Assembly: GCF_017377715.1 (NCBI RefSeq)
Contig: NZ_JAFVMF010000013.1
Span: forward strand, 62,001 to 126,000
From: Acetobacter sacchari
Lineage (GTDB): Bacteria; Pseudomonadota; Alphaproteobacteria; Acetobacterales; Acetobacteraceae
DNA: 64,000 bases
Reading direction: 5' to 3'
The notes under the pieces are model-generated. The model saw only the letters and a program-made list of their open reading frames with translations. It had not been told where the DNA came from and did no database searches. Positions 1-9,334 of the stretch are shown here, one piece after another; position 1 is the stretch's first letter, and the number at the start of each line of letters is the position of its first letter. Made by a program: the position numbers and the translations under genes.

Positions 1-18
1 CCGTTAAGAAGCGGCGCC

Positions 19-1158
19 GTGGACGGTGACTCCGCCGACGTGACGAGCGCTCCCCGCCCCCCCGCAGCGCCGCCGGAAACGTCGTTTCCCGACGTTTCCG
101 GCCCAGCGCTCCCTTCGACGGAGATTGAGACGGCGCTCGTGGCTTACCGGTCTCTGCAACGACGACGGATCGTCGTTCTGGCGAGCCTTCTGGCATTGCT
201 GGGCGTTACGTTCGTGGTCAACCTGGCCCTTGGCCCTGCGAGATTGGGCGTCCACGACATCTTTCGCGCCCTGCTTGGACAAGGCGACGTCGGAGCGCAG
301 ACCATCATTTGGCGTTTGCGCCTGCCCTATGCGGTCATGGCGGTCCTGACCGGGCTCGCGCTCGGCCTCGCCGGGGCCGAGATGCAAACCATTCTGGACA
401 ATCCGCTGGCCAGCCCCTTCACGCTCGGCCTGTCGGCGGCTGCAGCGTTCGGCGCTTCCCTCGCCATTATCCTTGACTGGCGCCTACCCTTTCCGTTTCT
501 GGGCGGCGAAGGCGCTGTCGCCGCCAATGCATTTCTGTTCGCAATCGGTTCATCTCTGGCGCTCGACGCCGTCGCCCGCCTTCGAGGCTCCGCGACCAAT
601 ACGGTCGTCATGTTTGGCATCGCTCTGGTCTTTACCTTTCAGGCTTGCGTCGCTCTCCTCCAATTCGTCGCATCGGAAGATGCGTTGCAGGATTTGATTT
701 TCTGGACAATGGGCAGCGTCACGCGCGCCACATGGCCGAAGATCGGCGCGCTGCTCCTCGCCTGCGCAATCGTTTCGCCGTTTTCGCTGCGTTCAGCGTG
801 GGCTCTGACTGCGCTGCGGTTGGGAGAAGATCGCGCCGCCAGTATGGGAGTCGACGTTCGTCGCGTGCGCCTTGCCTCGCTCATGCGGATCAGCATTCTT
901 GCGGCCATTGCCGTCGCGTTTTCTGGAACCATCGGTTTTGTCGGATTGGTGGCGCCTCATATCGCGCGCCGTCTGGTCGGCGAAGACCACCGGGCTTACC
1001 TGCCCGCCGCCGCTCTCTCCGGCTGCCTGATCATGTCAGGGGCGACCATAGCCGCACGCAATCTGGTGCCGGGCCAGGTCCTTCCGGTCGGGATCGTCAC
1101 CGCGCTTGTGGGAATCCCCTTTTTTCTGGGCGTCGTTTTGCGGCGTCCGGCGTCATGA
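19..1158 (+). CDS. FecCD-family iron-siderophore ABC permease
   Basis: Inner-membrane permease of an iron-siderophore, heme or cobalamin type ABC importer. The 379-aa product has about 50 cytosolic N-terminal residues followed by many hydrophobic helices. It carries family hallmarks: a GLALGLAGAEMQ segment near residue 113, NPLASPFTLG just after it, and GFVGLVAPHIARRLVG in the C-terminal third, which is the loop that couples to the ATPase. The start is a GTG 18 bases inside the window, so an upstream start cannot be excluded. Its stop overlaps the ATG of the ATPase gene (ATGA), so the two are translationally coupled. The periplasmic binding protein is not visible and probably lies to the left. 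Substrate is inferred from family and from the neighbouring TonB-dependent receptor. Confidence 0.9.
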   Translation: MDGDSADVTSAPRPPAAPPETSFPDVSGPALPSTEIETALVAYRSLQRRRIVVLASLLALLGVTFVVNLALGPARLGVHDIFRALLGQGDVGAQTIIWRLRLPYAVMAVLTGLALGLAGAEMQTILDNPLASPFTLGLSAAAAFGASLAIILDWRLPFPFLGGEGAVAANAFLFAIGSSLALDAVARLRGSATNTVVMFGIALVFTFQACVALLQFVASEDALQDLIFWTMGSVTRATWPKIGALLLACAIVSPFSLRSAWALTALRLGEDRAASMGVDVRRVRLASLMRISILAAIAVAFSGTIGFVGLVAPHIARRLVGEDHRAYLPAAALSGCLIMSGATIAARNLVPGQVLPVGIVTALVGIPFFLGVVLRRPAS

Positions 1159-1940
1159 GAGAGGCTATACAAGATTCTCTGATGGCCGGTCCGCTCACCG
1201 TCTCCTACGGACGCAGGCGTATTCTGGACGGGGTGACCGTTGGCCCCCTCCCCCCCGGCTCGATCACAGCATTGCTGGGCGCGAACGGCAGCGGGAAATC
1301 GACGCTGCTGCGAGCGCTTGCGGGGCTGAAAGCCGCAGACGGAGCGATATCGCTCGGCGACATCGCCCTCGGAACCCTAGCGCCACCCGAACGCGCGCGT
1401 TACTGCGCTTATATGCCCCAAACGCTGCCACCACCGATCCGGATGCAAACTCTGGAAACAGTGCTCGTGGCGATGCGAACCGATCACAGTTCTCACAGAT
1501 CAAATCACATCGCCCATGCGCTGAGGATTTTATCCGATCTGGGCTTAGCCTCGCTCGCACATCGCTATCTCGATGAATTATCAGGCGGACAGCGCCAGCT
1601 TGCAGGTCTGGCCCAGGCGCTGGCGAGGTCTCCACGAGTGCTGCTTCTAGACGAACCCCTGAGCGCCCTCGACCTGCGCCATCAGTTCGAAGTCATGGAC
1701 GTTTTGCGTGATGAGACAGCTTCTCGCGGCATGGTCACCGTAATCGTGCTGCACGATCTCGGCGTCGCCTTGCGACGTGCTGATCAGGCCATGCTTCTTG
1801 CGAATGGCCAGGTCGTAAGCGCAGGCCCGGTGAGCGAGGTGGTGACCCCAGAGCATTTGCGCCGGGCGTTTGGCGTGGAAGCCCGCATCGAAATCAGTAG
1901 CGATGGGCGGCCGATGCTGTTGGTGGATGGGGTAGCCTGA
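1155..1940 (+). CDS. FecE-like ABC transporter ATPase
   Basis: Cytoplasmic ATPase partner of the preceding permease, 261 aa, the usual length for FecE/FhuC/BtuD-type subunits. Walker A GANGSGKST lies at about residues 42-50. The signature LSGGQRQL, the Walker B VLLLDEPLSALD and the H-loop VLHDLG follow in the right order. The open frame extends upstream, but the ATG at 1155 overlaps the permease stop and leaves a normal-length N-terminus, so I chose it. A strong hairpin terminator follows 25 bases after the stop, so this is the last gene of the operon. Iron chelate is the likely substrate, but sequence alone does not fix it. Confidence 0.92.
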   Translation: MREAIQDSLMAGPLTVSYGRRRILDGVTVGPLPPGSITALLGANGSGKSTLLRALAGLKAADGAISLGDIALGTLAPPERARYCAYMPQTLPPPIRMQTLETVLVAMRTDHSSHRSNHIAHALRILSDLGLASLAHRYLDELSGGQRQLAGLAQALARSPRVLLLDEPLSALDLRHQFEVMDVLRDETASRGMVTVIVLHDLGVALRRADQAMLLANGQVVSAGPVSEVVTPEHLRRAFGVEARIEISSDGRPMLLVDGVA

Positions 1941-1964
1941 AACAGTTCCGAATAACTTCAAAGA

Positions 1965-2007
1965 TCGCGACCCAGCCTGTTTCGAAAGAACTGAGGCTGG
2001 GGCGCGA
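1965..2007. terminator. Bidirectional terminator between convergent iron genes
   Basis: Two 14-base arms (1965-1978 and 1994-2007) pair with a single mismatch around a 15-base loop. On the plus strand the hairpin is followed by ACAGTTTTATTCG. It sits between the stop of the ABC ATPase (1940) and the stop of the convergent TonB-dependent receptor (2014), so it can serve both. Confidence 0.8.
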
Positions 2008-2013
2008 ACAGTT

Positions 2014-4425
2014 TTATTCGAACGTGCCAGCAATCGTTACAACAGCAGCAAAGCCGGATCCGACATTGTAGCTGGGATTCGAACCGCTGACCGTCTTGCC
2101 GTAAATCCCGGTGATCGATTTCGCGGCTGTCACGGAATATCCGGTCATCGACGACAGGTAATGCACGTCCCCCAGATTGGTCAGGCTCAACATCGCCTTG
2201 GGATGAAATCGCCCGACTTTTGGAAGATAACGTCCGAAAGAGAGGTCCGCCGTAAAATAGGCCGGAATTCCCTGATCGTTCATCAACGTGGAATACTGTG
2301 AATCGGAATACCGGAAATTGAAATTTCCGAATGTTGTTCCATCGTCGTAGGTCAGACCCAACGCCGCAAGAAATTTTGGCGAAGCCACTTCCTGCTTACC
2401 TTTGGTGCGAAAATAATCGCCGTCGTAGGCGATGTTATTACCGACCGACGTATGCATATACTGCCCTGAGGCATAGGCGCTGATGTGATGCCATGGACGG
2501 GTGGATATCTCCGCCTGAACTCCACGCGCCGTTTCGCCGCCTGCGTCAATCGGCTGGGACACGATCAGCGTTGAGTTCGGCAAATAGGTGGAGCTGCTAA
2601 TCTGATGATGCGTCAGATTGTAGTTAAACCCGGCCACGTTGAACATGATTGGTCCATAATGACGGAAGCCAATTTCTTCTCCAATCATATACTCAGGTCG
2701 ATAATCGCTCAAAGGCGACGACGCCACTACAGGCGAAGTGAAGCTATACGTCGCAACCTGAGACTGAAATGAAGATGGCGCCCGATATCCGGTCGTTCCG
2801 TTGATATATATCTGATTTTCTGGATCGATCTTGTAGCTTATGAGCAGTTGAGGCGCCGGTATGAACATATTCTTGACCGACTTGTAAGGATCGGCTCCCG
2901 GCACGCTCTCCGTGAATTCTCGGCTGATCATGTTCGTGCGCAGACCGGCGTTAATCGTCAACCGGTCATGGAACAGCCGCAGCTCGTCCTCCAGCGCCAG
3001 AGTGTTGGACTGCTGCATACCGTTAATATCGTATTGGGTAAGCGCCCTGCCGCCAACTTTCAGATATCCATTATTCTCCGAGTAGCCGCCGTGCGAATCG
3101 ACGACATAATGATTCTGATACTCGGTATGCACGACATAAGAGTACCAATATGAAAATTTTACCGTGTTATTGCCCTTTTTCCACGCCCCGATCAGATTCA
3201 GGCCGCTCGACGTCTGCACCCAGGGATGAATGCTGATCGCCGTGACGTTTCCGCCTCCGGGCGAATACCCATCAAGGGTGGCGTATTTTTCCGACCCAAA
3301 ATAGCCATTTGAGGTTGGGATGGACACGCCATAATTGTTCGGTCCATAGGTTTCAACTGCATAGGGTTGAGCATCCAGCGTCAGTCCACCTCCAAAATCG
3401 AAGTGATTTTTGATCGTACCAACAATCGCATTCGTCGCCTTGGTATTTAATTTGTAATATGACGTGTTTCCTGCAGTGTATTTTGAACTCGTATTATAAC
3501 TATCACCGTACTCGTGCCACTGCGCGAGGGTTGGATATAGCCACTCCGTTTGGTTGGCGTAGTTGTAGCTGAATATCAACTCTGAATTGCTGCGTCGTCC
3601 CCATTGTTTCTCAAGAGCTGCGTCGAGATGCCAACGATACATATCGCCGGGGCCACGCCAGAGATTCGCGCTGGAGTAAGAACCAGACACGAATCCGGTC
3701 ACGCCGGAGTGTCCTATTTCGCCCGTATCAACGCGGAGAAACTCCTTGTTCGTACTATGAGTTCCACCTGAAGCCTCGACATATACTCCAAATTTTTTCG
3801 ATGGATGACGCAGATTCAACGTCATCTGCGCGCCGTCGGCGTTATACGTCGGCGCCGTGAGGTCGGACGATCCCTGGCTGACGGATACGGACGCCAGATT
3901 TTCATTGTCCACCATGGCGGACGTGTAGGCGCTATACGTGAACGGGTCGGCGAGCGGCATGCCTTCGTAAACCATCCCGATCTGGGTCTGATCCAGACCG
4001 CGGATATGTATGGTTTCCGACGTGGTGCTCAACGGCCCTTCGTTATTGCCCTGCACGCCAGGCAAACTGGACACCAGAACACCAGGATTCACAAGCGGCG
4101 ATTGTTTTGAAATGTATTCCTGATTTACAGAGCTTATCGTTTTTGCAACCGTCTGTCGCTCCATCATTCCGCCGCCAAGCGCACGATGAGAAGCCTGCAC
4201 GCTAACTGTTTCAGCCTGAGTGGCCATAAGTCGCGTATGCGGCTTCGTATGAGTGACAGATTTCAGTGGCGCGGCGCTTTTGGCGTTGACCGAGGCTTCG
4301 GCCTTTGATCGGCTTTTCGTATGAGAATGATGGCTTGCAGCAATCGCCTGGGAATAAGGTCGCGCGACAAATACAGAACAGGCGACGAAAATCGTGCTGC
4401 ACAGAGATACTTTTTTTAACGTCAT
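2014..4425 (-). CDS. TonB-dependent outer-membrane receptor
   Basis: Outer-membrane beta-barrel receptor, 803 aa. A signal peptide (about residues 1-30, ending near AIAASHH) is followed by a His/Lys/Ala-rich linker, a TonB-box-like segment (ETVSVQA, near residue 73), a plug domain with IHIRGLDQTQ and a long Tyr/Asn-rich barrel. The mature C-terminus ends in Phe-Glu rather than a plain aromatic residue. It converges on the FecCD/FecE-like genes, which suggests iron-siderophore uptake, but the ligand cannot be read from the sequence. The ATG at 4425 was chosen because the signal peptide follows directly. The 213-bp gap to the divergent phospholipase-like gene holds both promoters. Confidence 0.92.
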   Translation of the reverse strand: MTLKKVSLCSTIFVACSVFVARPYSQAIAASHHSHTKSRSKAEASVNAKSAAPLKSVTHTKPHTRLMATQAETVSVQASHRALGGGMMERQTVAKTISSVNQEYISKQSPLVNPGVLVSSLPGVQGNNEGPLSTTSETIHIRGLDQTQIGMVYEGMPLADPFTYSAYTSAMVDNENLASVSVSQGSSDLTAPTYNADGAQMTLNLRHPSKKFGVYVEASGGTHSTNKEFLRVDTGEIGHSGVTGFVSGSYSSANLWRGPGDMYRWHLDAALEKQWGRRSNSELIFSYNYANQTEWLYPTLAQWHEYGDSYNTSSKYTAGNTSYYKLNTKATNAIVGTIKNHFDFGGGLTLDAQPYAVETYGPNNYGVSIPTSNGYFGSEKYATLDGYSPGGGNVTAISIHPWVQTSSGLNLIGAWKKGNNTVKFSYWYSYVVHTEYQNHYVVDSHGGYSENNGYLKVGGRALTQYDINGMQQSNTLALEDELRLFHDRLTINAGLRTNMISREFTESVPGADPYKSVKNMFIPAPQLLISYKIDPENQIYINGTTGYRAPSSFQSQVATYSFTSPVVASSPLSDYRPEYMIGEEIGFRHYGPIMFNVAGFNYNLTHHQISSSTYLPNSTLIVSQPIDAGGETARGVQAEISTRPWHHISAYASGQYMHTSVGNNIAYDGDYFRTKGKQEVASPKFLAALGLTYDDGTTFGNFNFRYSDSQYSTLMNDQGIPAYFTADLSFGRYLPKVGRFHPKAMLSLTNLGDVHYLSSMTGYSVTAAKSITGIYGKTVSGSNPSYNVGSGFAAVVTIAGTFE

Positions 4426-4638
4426 TACAAAGTCCGTTCATGGTGAAGGAACGGCGAGATGAACGGCTCCCGCGCGGCAGCCATGAGCTATTGCGAAAAA
4501 CCTCTACGTTCAAATGACATTTCATTATAAATTTTGTGTATTTTTTATGAATGTTTTATGATTATCCAATAATGGAATTGCGCAACGCGCCAATTGCGAC
4601 TTGAAACAATTACCACCAAAAAATTCAGAGAATAAAAT

Positions 4639-5844
4639 ATGTTTCGATCGAAACGGCTTTCACTACCTCTTCTGGCTTTGCTTGTTCTGACGCCGACATA
4701 CAGCGTTCGCGCTCAAGGCGTGGACGGTTCCGTACGTCTGAACCAGATACAGATTATCGGCACGCACAACAGCTATCGCTCCGACATTTCTCCGGTCACT
4801 CTGAAATGGCTGCAAACGTTGAGTCCGAAGATGGCGGACGCGCTCGATTATCGCCACACGAGCCTGCAGGAACAGTTCGATAGCGGCGTCCGTCAGATTG
4901 AAATCGATATTTATGCGGATACGCGTGGCGGCGAATATAGCCACCCCAAAGGCCCTGCGTGGGAGCGCCAATCCGGCTTGCAGCCGGCCCCGGAGTCCGA
5001 ACCATCGTCCGCCATGCAGGGGGATGATTTCAAGGTCATGCACATCGTTGACGTCGATCAACGCTCGAACTGCGAGCCCTTGCGAAAATGCCTGGAAATT
5101 GTCTCGTCCTGGTCCAAGGCCCATCCCGGCCATCTGCCGCTTTTCGTGGATCTTGAGACCAAGCAGGACATTCCGTTCAAAAGCGAGAAATTTCCCTTCA
5201 CTACCCCGGAAACATTCACTCCTGCCACTTACGACAAACTCGACAAGGAAATTCTGCAGACAGTCGGACGTGCGAATATTCTGACGCCCGACGACGTAAG
5301 GGGACATTTCGACACGCTCGACCAGGCTGTACGGACGACCGGGTGGCCTACCCTTTCGCTGGCTCGAGGGAAGATAGTCTTTCTGTTTGATCGTCCCCAC
5401 GACACCGCACGCTATACGCAAGGGCATCCTGCCCTGCGTGGGCGCGTCGTCTTCACGAATTCTCGCCCGGGCGACCCCGACGGAGCCTTCACCGAGGTGA
5501 ACGAAGGCTTTGTAGGTCAGGCGGGCAACGGCAGCGCCGCTGTGAACAATGCCGCAGCCGAAAAATCCATCTCCGAGTTGGTGAAGGCTGGCTACCTTGT
5601 TCGCACGCGGGCCGACGCAAACACCGTCGAACCCCGCGCAGGCGATACATCCCGCCGCGATGTCGCCTTCCACAGCGGCGCGCAAATCATCAGCACCGAC
5701 TTTCCCGCGCTAGAGCCTGCGCGCTGGAACAATTATGTGGTGGCGTTTCCGGACGATCTGATTGCGCGTTGCGATCCGCTCAACGCGCCGAAAGATTGCC
5801 AGAGCGCGTCTCTGGAGAAGCGGGATGCCGCGGCGACCCGATAG
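4639..5844 (+). CDS. Secreted PI-PLC-like phosphodiesterase (Ca2+-dependent PLC-C1 type)
   Basis: Resembles the calcium-dependent phosphatidylinositol phospholipase C family (TIM barrel). 401 aa with a signal peptide (residues 1-25, cleaved near VRAQG). The catalytic pattern is visible: IGTHNSY with His43, QIEIDIYAD with Glu88/Asp90 as likely Ca2+ ligands, and VMHIVDVD with His135 as the second histidine. The C-terminal part contains DFPAL, as expected for the last barrel strand. It stands alone between two TonB-receptor genes, divergent from one and convergent with the other. Substrate is uncertain, since bacterial members may act on glycerophosphoinositides or host lipids. Fold assignment is firm, function inferred. 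Confidence 0.85.
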   Translation: MFRSKRLSLPLLALLVLTPTYSVRAQGVDGSVRLNQIQIIGTHNSYRSDISPVTLKWLQTLSPKMADALDYRHTSLQEQFDSGVRQIEIDIYADTRGGEYSHPKGPAWERQSGLQPAPESEPSSAMQGDDFKVMHIVDVDQRSNCEPLRKCLEIVSSWSKAHPGHLPLFVDLETKQDIPFKSEKFPFTTPETFTPATYDKLDKEILQTVGRANILTPDDVRGHFDTLDQAVRTTGWPTLSLARGKIVFLFDRPHDTARYTQGHPALRGRVVFTNSRPGDPDGAFTEVNEGFVGQAGNGSAAVNNAAAEKSISELVKAGYLVRTRADANTVEPRAGDTSRRDVAFHSGAQIISTDFPALEPARWNNYVVAFPDDLIARCDPLNAPKDCQSASLEKRDAAATR

Positions 5845-5901
5845 TCTCATGACAAGCCTCCCTTCCCGTCCGAACGACTTGGAAGCGTGCCAATAATAAA
5901 A

Positions 5902-5936
5902 AAGGTCGACTTACGGTGTTGACGTAAGTCGACCTT
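5902..5936. terminator. Perfect 14-bp hairpin terminator
   Basis: Arms 5902-5915 and 5923-5936 are perfectly complementary with a 7-base loop (gtgttga). Read on the minus strand the hairpin is followed by TTTTATTATTG, a proper U-tract, so it mainly ends the siderophore-receptor transcript; it may also stop the convergent phospholipase-like gene. Confidence 0.88.
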
Positions 5937-5987
5937 AATTCTCGACGTCGGATCAGACTGCGCATCCGAGCCAAGTTTGATATGCGA

Positions 5988-8453
5988 TCAGTACGTGAAC
6001 GACAGGCTTCCCAGGAAAGTCCGACCGACTGAAGGGGTCGCCCTGTCGCTGAACAGGTTGGAATAATTCACCCGGTTTGTAAGATTGTATCCATTCAGCG
6101 CCATACGCCAGCGATGCCCGATATTATGAGAAATCATCGCATCCCAATCCATCGTGTGCGGCACACGCGCCGTATTCGCCGCGTTGAGATAAACCGCGTC
6201 GCGCCACGTAAGCCCACCGCCAAACGTCACGTTCCAAGGCGTGTCCGGAGCGATCGTGTAAGTCGTCCAGAGCGTCGCCATGTTCTTCGGCGCATACTGT
6301 ATACGCTTTCCGACATCCGCTGCAGTCAAAGACCATGTCGTGGTCGCGTCATAATATGCGTATGTGCCGATCAGGTTCCAGTTCTTGAGAATCTGTCCGG
6401 AAAGACTGAGTTCCACGCCCTGATTTCTCTGACGGTCGCTGGACGAAGACACAGTCCCCGTGCTGGGATCGGTCATCATCGCGTTGCCCTTCTCGAGCCT
6501 GAAAACGGACGCTGTGGCGCCAAGTCGGCCATGGAAGAACTGCTGCTTGATCCCCAGTTCATAGAGACTCGACTGCTCCGGCTTGAAACCCTGAGTCGAG
6601 GATTTCAGCGGCTCAGAACTGTTCGTCACGTAGAGCCCGAGCGGCGTCGTCGAGCGCGCCCAGTTGAAATACACCATCGTATTCTTGCTCGGCGTGTACA
6701 TCAGGCTGACCGTCGGATTGAACGTGTCCTGCTGCTGTCCGTAATGCACGCCGCCGCCAACCATCCCGCCATTCGCGGAGTAATGGCTGTTCCAATGATC
6801 CCAACGGAAACCGCCCTTGATGGAAAACCACGGCGCAACCCACATCTGCTCCGAAAAGAAGGCGCCGACATCAGTAGCGTCGCCCGTCTTGTAGAGCGCC
6901 CGTCCTACTCCAGAAATATTCACCAGATCATATTGGTACTGGCCCGCGCCACCCAGCAACAATCCCGGCTGAGTGTGAGAGGGGTGCACCAGACTCGTGG
7001 TGTCGGGCGCCGTGCCATTCTGGCCATTATAGTTATAGGCGTAGTTGGTGCGTCTGTCATAAACGTGCTCGACGTCCCACCCTGCAATCATCTCGTGCTT
7101 GATCGATCCTGTTTTGAATTTCGCCAAAACAGAGAAGACATTCTGCACAGACCAGTCATTTTGCTGATAGGGCTCCGGCCCCCCGAGATGGCCGCGCCGG
7201 TCTACCGTTGCGGCGGAGGGATCCGTAAAGAATTCACTGGCGCAGGTCGTGTCACACCCAGGCTGCGACGCAGAGAACCAGCGCTGGTACATGCCTCCGC
7301 GAAGATCATCGAACACGCTGATATATTGACTGATCTCCGACTGGAGTCTGCCAGTCAGCATGTTTTCGTTGGTGACGTCCTGATCATAATTTGTGCCATA
7401 CCAGTTATGACGGTTCAGCCCATATTCCGTGGCCGGACGAGCGATCGCGGTCCCCGGTTTCGTGATGACCGGCACGCCGTAATCGGGAATCCGGTTATCC
7501 GACTGGTGGAAATATTCCAGCGTGAAGGTCGTTTTCGTCCCCAGCCCAAACCCTATCGACGGCGCCAGCCCCCAACGATGGGAGTAAATATTGTCTCGTC
7601 CAACCTCGTTGTTTTCATTCCCCATCCCGGTAATGCGGACGGCCGTGTGCTCTCCGATCTGCTGGTTGAAATCCAGCGTCCCGCGATAGTATTCGCCAGA
7701 ACCGCCGGAGAACTGCGCACCGTAGTTGTTACCCAGATGCGCCACCTTGGTCGTGATGTTGATGGCGCCGCCTGTCGTTCCGTTTCCAAACACCTCTGAC
7801 GATGGACCCTTGATGACAGAGATGTGGTCGTAGTCAAAACTGTCGCGCGTATAGACGCCGAAATCTCGCAGGCCATTTTCGTAAATATCGTTCTGGGCCT
7901 GGAATCCGCGGATCAGGAACTGATCCCCAGACATTCCGCCCTCGCCTTCGCCCACCGAAGCCGTAACGCCTGGCACATCCCGCAACGCCTCGTCGAGCGA
8001 CTTGACGTTCTGCTGCTCCATCAGAATTCGTGGAACAGCGTTCACCGTCTGCGGCGTATGCATGATATCCTGAGGCATTCGACCGATACCGATCGGATCG
8101 TTCAGAATATTCATGCTGCGCCCGGTGACGAGCAAGGACTCTCCGTCGCCAGACTGCGCATTTCTGCCCGTTTTCCGGGCCGCGTGCTCGTCCCCGTTCA
8201 ACGCCGCCGCGGGAGCATATCCGGGAGCAGGCGCTGGCGTGTTTGTCGCGGGTTTGCTCGCCTCTGCGACGTGCCGGTGATGGCGTTTGTGGCGTTGCGG
8301 GCTCTGCGCCTGATCATTCGCACTCGCGAGCGGCGCGCCAAGCGACGCGCCCATGGCGAGGGAGCCGAGAGCAAGGGACAACGAGGGGGTACGATACTTG
8401 GCGCCGGAAGACAAAGACGCTGCTCCTGCAAATGATTCTGAATGCGAATTCAT
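5988..8453 (-). CDS. TonB-dependent siderophore receptor (catecholate/FhuE-like)
   Basis: Outer-membrane siderophore receptor of the Fiu/FpvA/FhuE type, 821 aa from the chosen start. An Ala-rich signal region precedes a His-rich linker. The plug contains MPQDIMHTPQTVNAVPRIL, DVPGVTASVGEGEGG, FLIRGFQAQ and VIKGPSSEVFGNGTTGGAIN, all typical of this subfamily. The barrel ends in LGSLSFTY, with the expected C-terminal aromatic. The frame opens at a TTG (8468) inside the Fur-like palindrome, so I prefer the ATG at 8453, although the purine-rich AGAAGG abuts it directly. Expression is likely iron-repressed. Confidence 0.93.
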   Translation of the reverse strand: MNSHSESFAGAASLSSGAKYRTPSLSLALGSLAMGASLGAPLASANDQAQSPQRHKRHHRHVAEASKPATNTPAPAPGYAPAAALNGDEHAARKTGRNAQSGDGESLLVTGRSMNILNDPIGIGRMPQDIMHTPQTVNAVPRILMEQQNVKSLDEALRDVPGVTASVGEGEGGMSGDQFLIRGFQAQNDIYENGLRDFGVYTRDSFDYDHISVIKGPSSEVFGNGTTGGAINITTKVAHLGNNYGAQFSGGSGEYYRGTLDFNQQIGEHTAVRITGMGNENNEVGRDNIYSHRWGLAPSIGFGLGTKTTFTLEYFHQSDNRIPDYGVPVITKPGTAIARPATEYGLNRHNWYGTNYDQDVTNENMLTGRLQSEISQYISVFDDLRGGMYQRWFSASQPGCDTTCASEFFTDPSAATVDRRGHLGGPEPYQQNDWSVQNVFSVLAKFKTGSIKHEMIAGWDVEHVYDRRTNYAYNYNGQNGTAPDTTSLVHPSHTQPGLLLGGAGQYQYDLVNISGVGRALYKTGDATDVGAFFSEQMWVAPWFSIKGGFRWDHWNSHYSANGGMVGGGVHYGQQQDTFNPTVSLMYTPSKNTMVYFNWARSTTPLGLYVTNSSEPLKSSTQGFKPEQSSLYELGIKQQFFHGRLGATASVFRLEKGNAMMTDPSTGTVSSSSDRQRNQGVELSLSGQILKNWNLIGTYAYYDATTTWSLTAADVGKRIQYAPKNMATLWTTYTIAPDTPWNVTFGGGLTWRDAVYLNAANTARVPHTMDWDAMISHNIGHRWRMALNGYNLTNRVNYSNLFSDRATPSVGRTFLGSLSFTY

Positions 8454-8464
8454 CCTTCTGTCAT

Positions 8465-8483
8465 TCAAATGATAACCATTTGC
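8465..8483 (-). promoter_or_regulatory. Putative Fur box of the siderophore receptor
   Basis: The sequence contains CAAATG-ATAAC-CATTTG, a perfect 6-bp inverted repeat. The 19-bp site read on the minus strand matches about 12 of 19 positions of the classical Fur consensus. It lies directly upstream of the preferred ATG of the receptor, where repression by Fe-Fur would be expected. Confidence 0.6.
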
Positions 8484-8569
8484 AAGTGTAATCAGGACAC
8501 ACTTGACATCAAAAGATATGATTCAGTCAGATTTCTGATATGCAACCGAAGCGATTCAGACACTTTCCG

Positions 8570-9334
8570 TTACTGATCCGCCGCGACGCCCAAAGCGCCC
8601 AGACGCGTGCACGCACGCTCAAGCAACGCCAAGTCTCCGGCGGCGCCCAGGCTCCGCAGTCGTTTTTCCATCGCGAGCAAAATGTCGCTGGTGGCCTCTT
8701 CCACCGCGCGACGCCACCATGTCAGCGCATCTTCACGTCGTCCCATCTCAAGCAGGGCCGTCGCGTAATTATGCTGCCCTCTGTAATCACCGCCTTCGGC
8801 TGACCGCCTGTACCATTGAATCGCAACTGCTGGATCGCGCGGCGTGTGCCACCCCTCTTCGGTAAATCTCCCGACGAGGTTCATGGACTTTGCGTGCCCA
8901 CGGTCAGCCGCGCGGCGAAAAAGAAAAAGCGCCCGCTCAAGGTCGGTGGGACAACCCAAACCCCGCATGGTCATGATCCCGAGGTTGTAACACCCCCAAA
9001 GATCACCCAGATCCGCCGCCGCCCTGTAGCTGCTGACCGCCTCGGCAAGGTCGACAGGGCAGCCCCAACCGAAATGATGGCAACGGCCCAGCATGTTGTG
9101 CGCCGGAGCATACCCTGCGCCTGCGGCGATGGCGTACCACTCCCGTCCCTGTTCGGGATCTCGTGGACCGTACTGATCGCTTAGAAGAATATCGCCCCAT
9201 CGAACCTGATCGAGAACATGCCCCTGCGCTGCACGTTCGCGAATCTCGAGAACAAAATCCGGCAAAGGCGTCGCAGATTTCTTCGCCGTAACGGGGCGAC
9301 GAGACATTCGCCGCAAAAGATTATCAAAAGCCAC
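8570..9334 (-). CDS. Sel1-repeat (TPR-like) protein
   Basis: 254-aa protein built of Sel1-like alpha-helical repeats, about residues 45-215. Successive units carry the typical pattern of Ala/Gly pairs, such as AAAGAGYAPAHNMLG, AAADLGDLWGCYNLG, AADRGHAKSMNLVG and SAEGGDYRGQHNYA. No signal peptide is evident. Such repeats mediate protein-protein contacts. In other proteobacteria Sel1 proteins commonly sit beside Fiu-type receptors and an Fe(II) dioxygenase; the dioxygenase is missing here. The frame begins at a GTG (9334); an ATG at 9307 is an alternative start. It precedes the receptor on the same strand, with the Fur-like site in between. Confidence 0.85.
   Translation of the reverse strand: MAFDNLLRRMSRRPVTAKKSATPLPDFVLEIRERAAQGHVLDQVRWGDILLSDQYGPRDPEQGREWYAIAAGAGYAPAHNMLGRCHHFGWGCPVDLAEAVSSYRAAADLGDLWGCYNLGIMTMRGLGCPTDLERALFLFRRAADRGHAKSMNLVGRFTEEGWHTPRDPAVAIQWYRRSAEGGDYRGQHNYATALLEMGRREDALTWWRRAVEEATSDILLAMEKRLRSLGAAGDLALLERACTRLGALGVAADQ

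Noticed and set aside
2060-2090. A GGTTCGAATCCC-like T-loop on the minus strand that could indicate a tRNA end
   Set aside because: It falls inside the reading frame of the TonB receptor, there is no acceptor stem or anticodon arm around it, and the protein sequence continues normally.
4509-4535. AATGACATTTCATTAT as a Fur box for the first TonB receptor
   Set aside because: Only about half of the positions match the consensus without adding a gap, and symmetry is poor.
6114-7799. A 561-codon plus-strand frame
   Set aside because: It lies antisense to the siderophore receptor. It is Arg/His/Val-rich without any family pattern, as expected for a shadow in GC-rich DNA.
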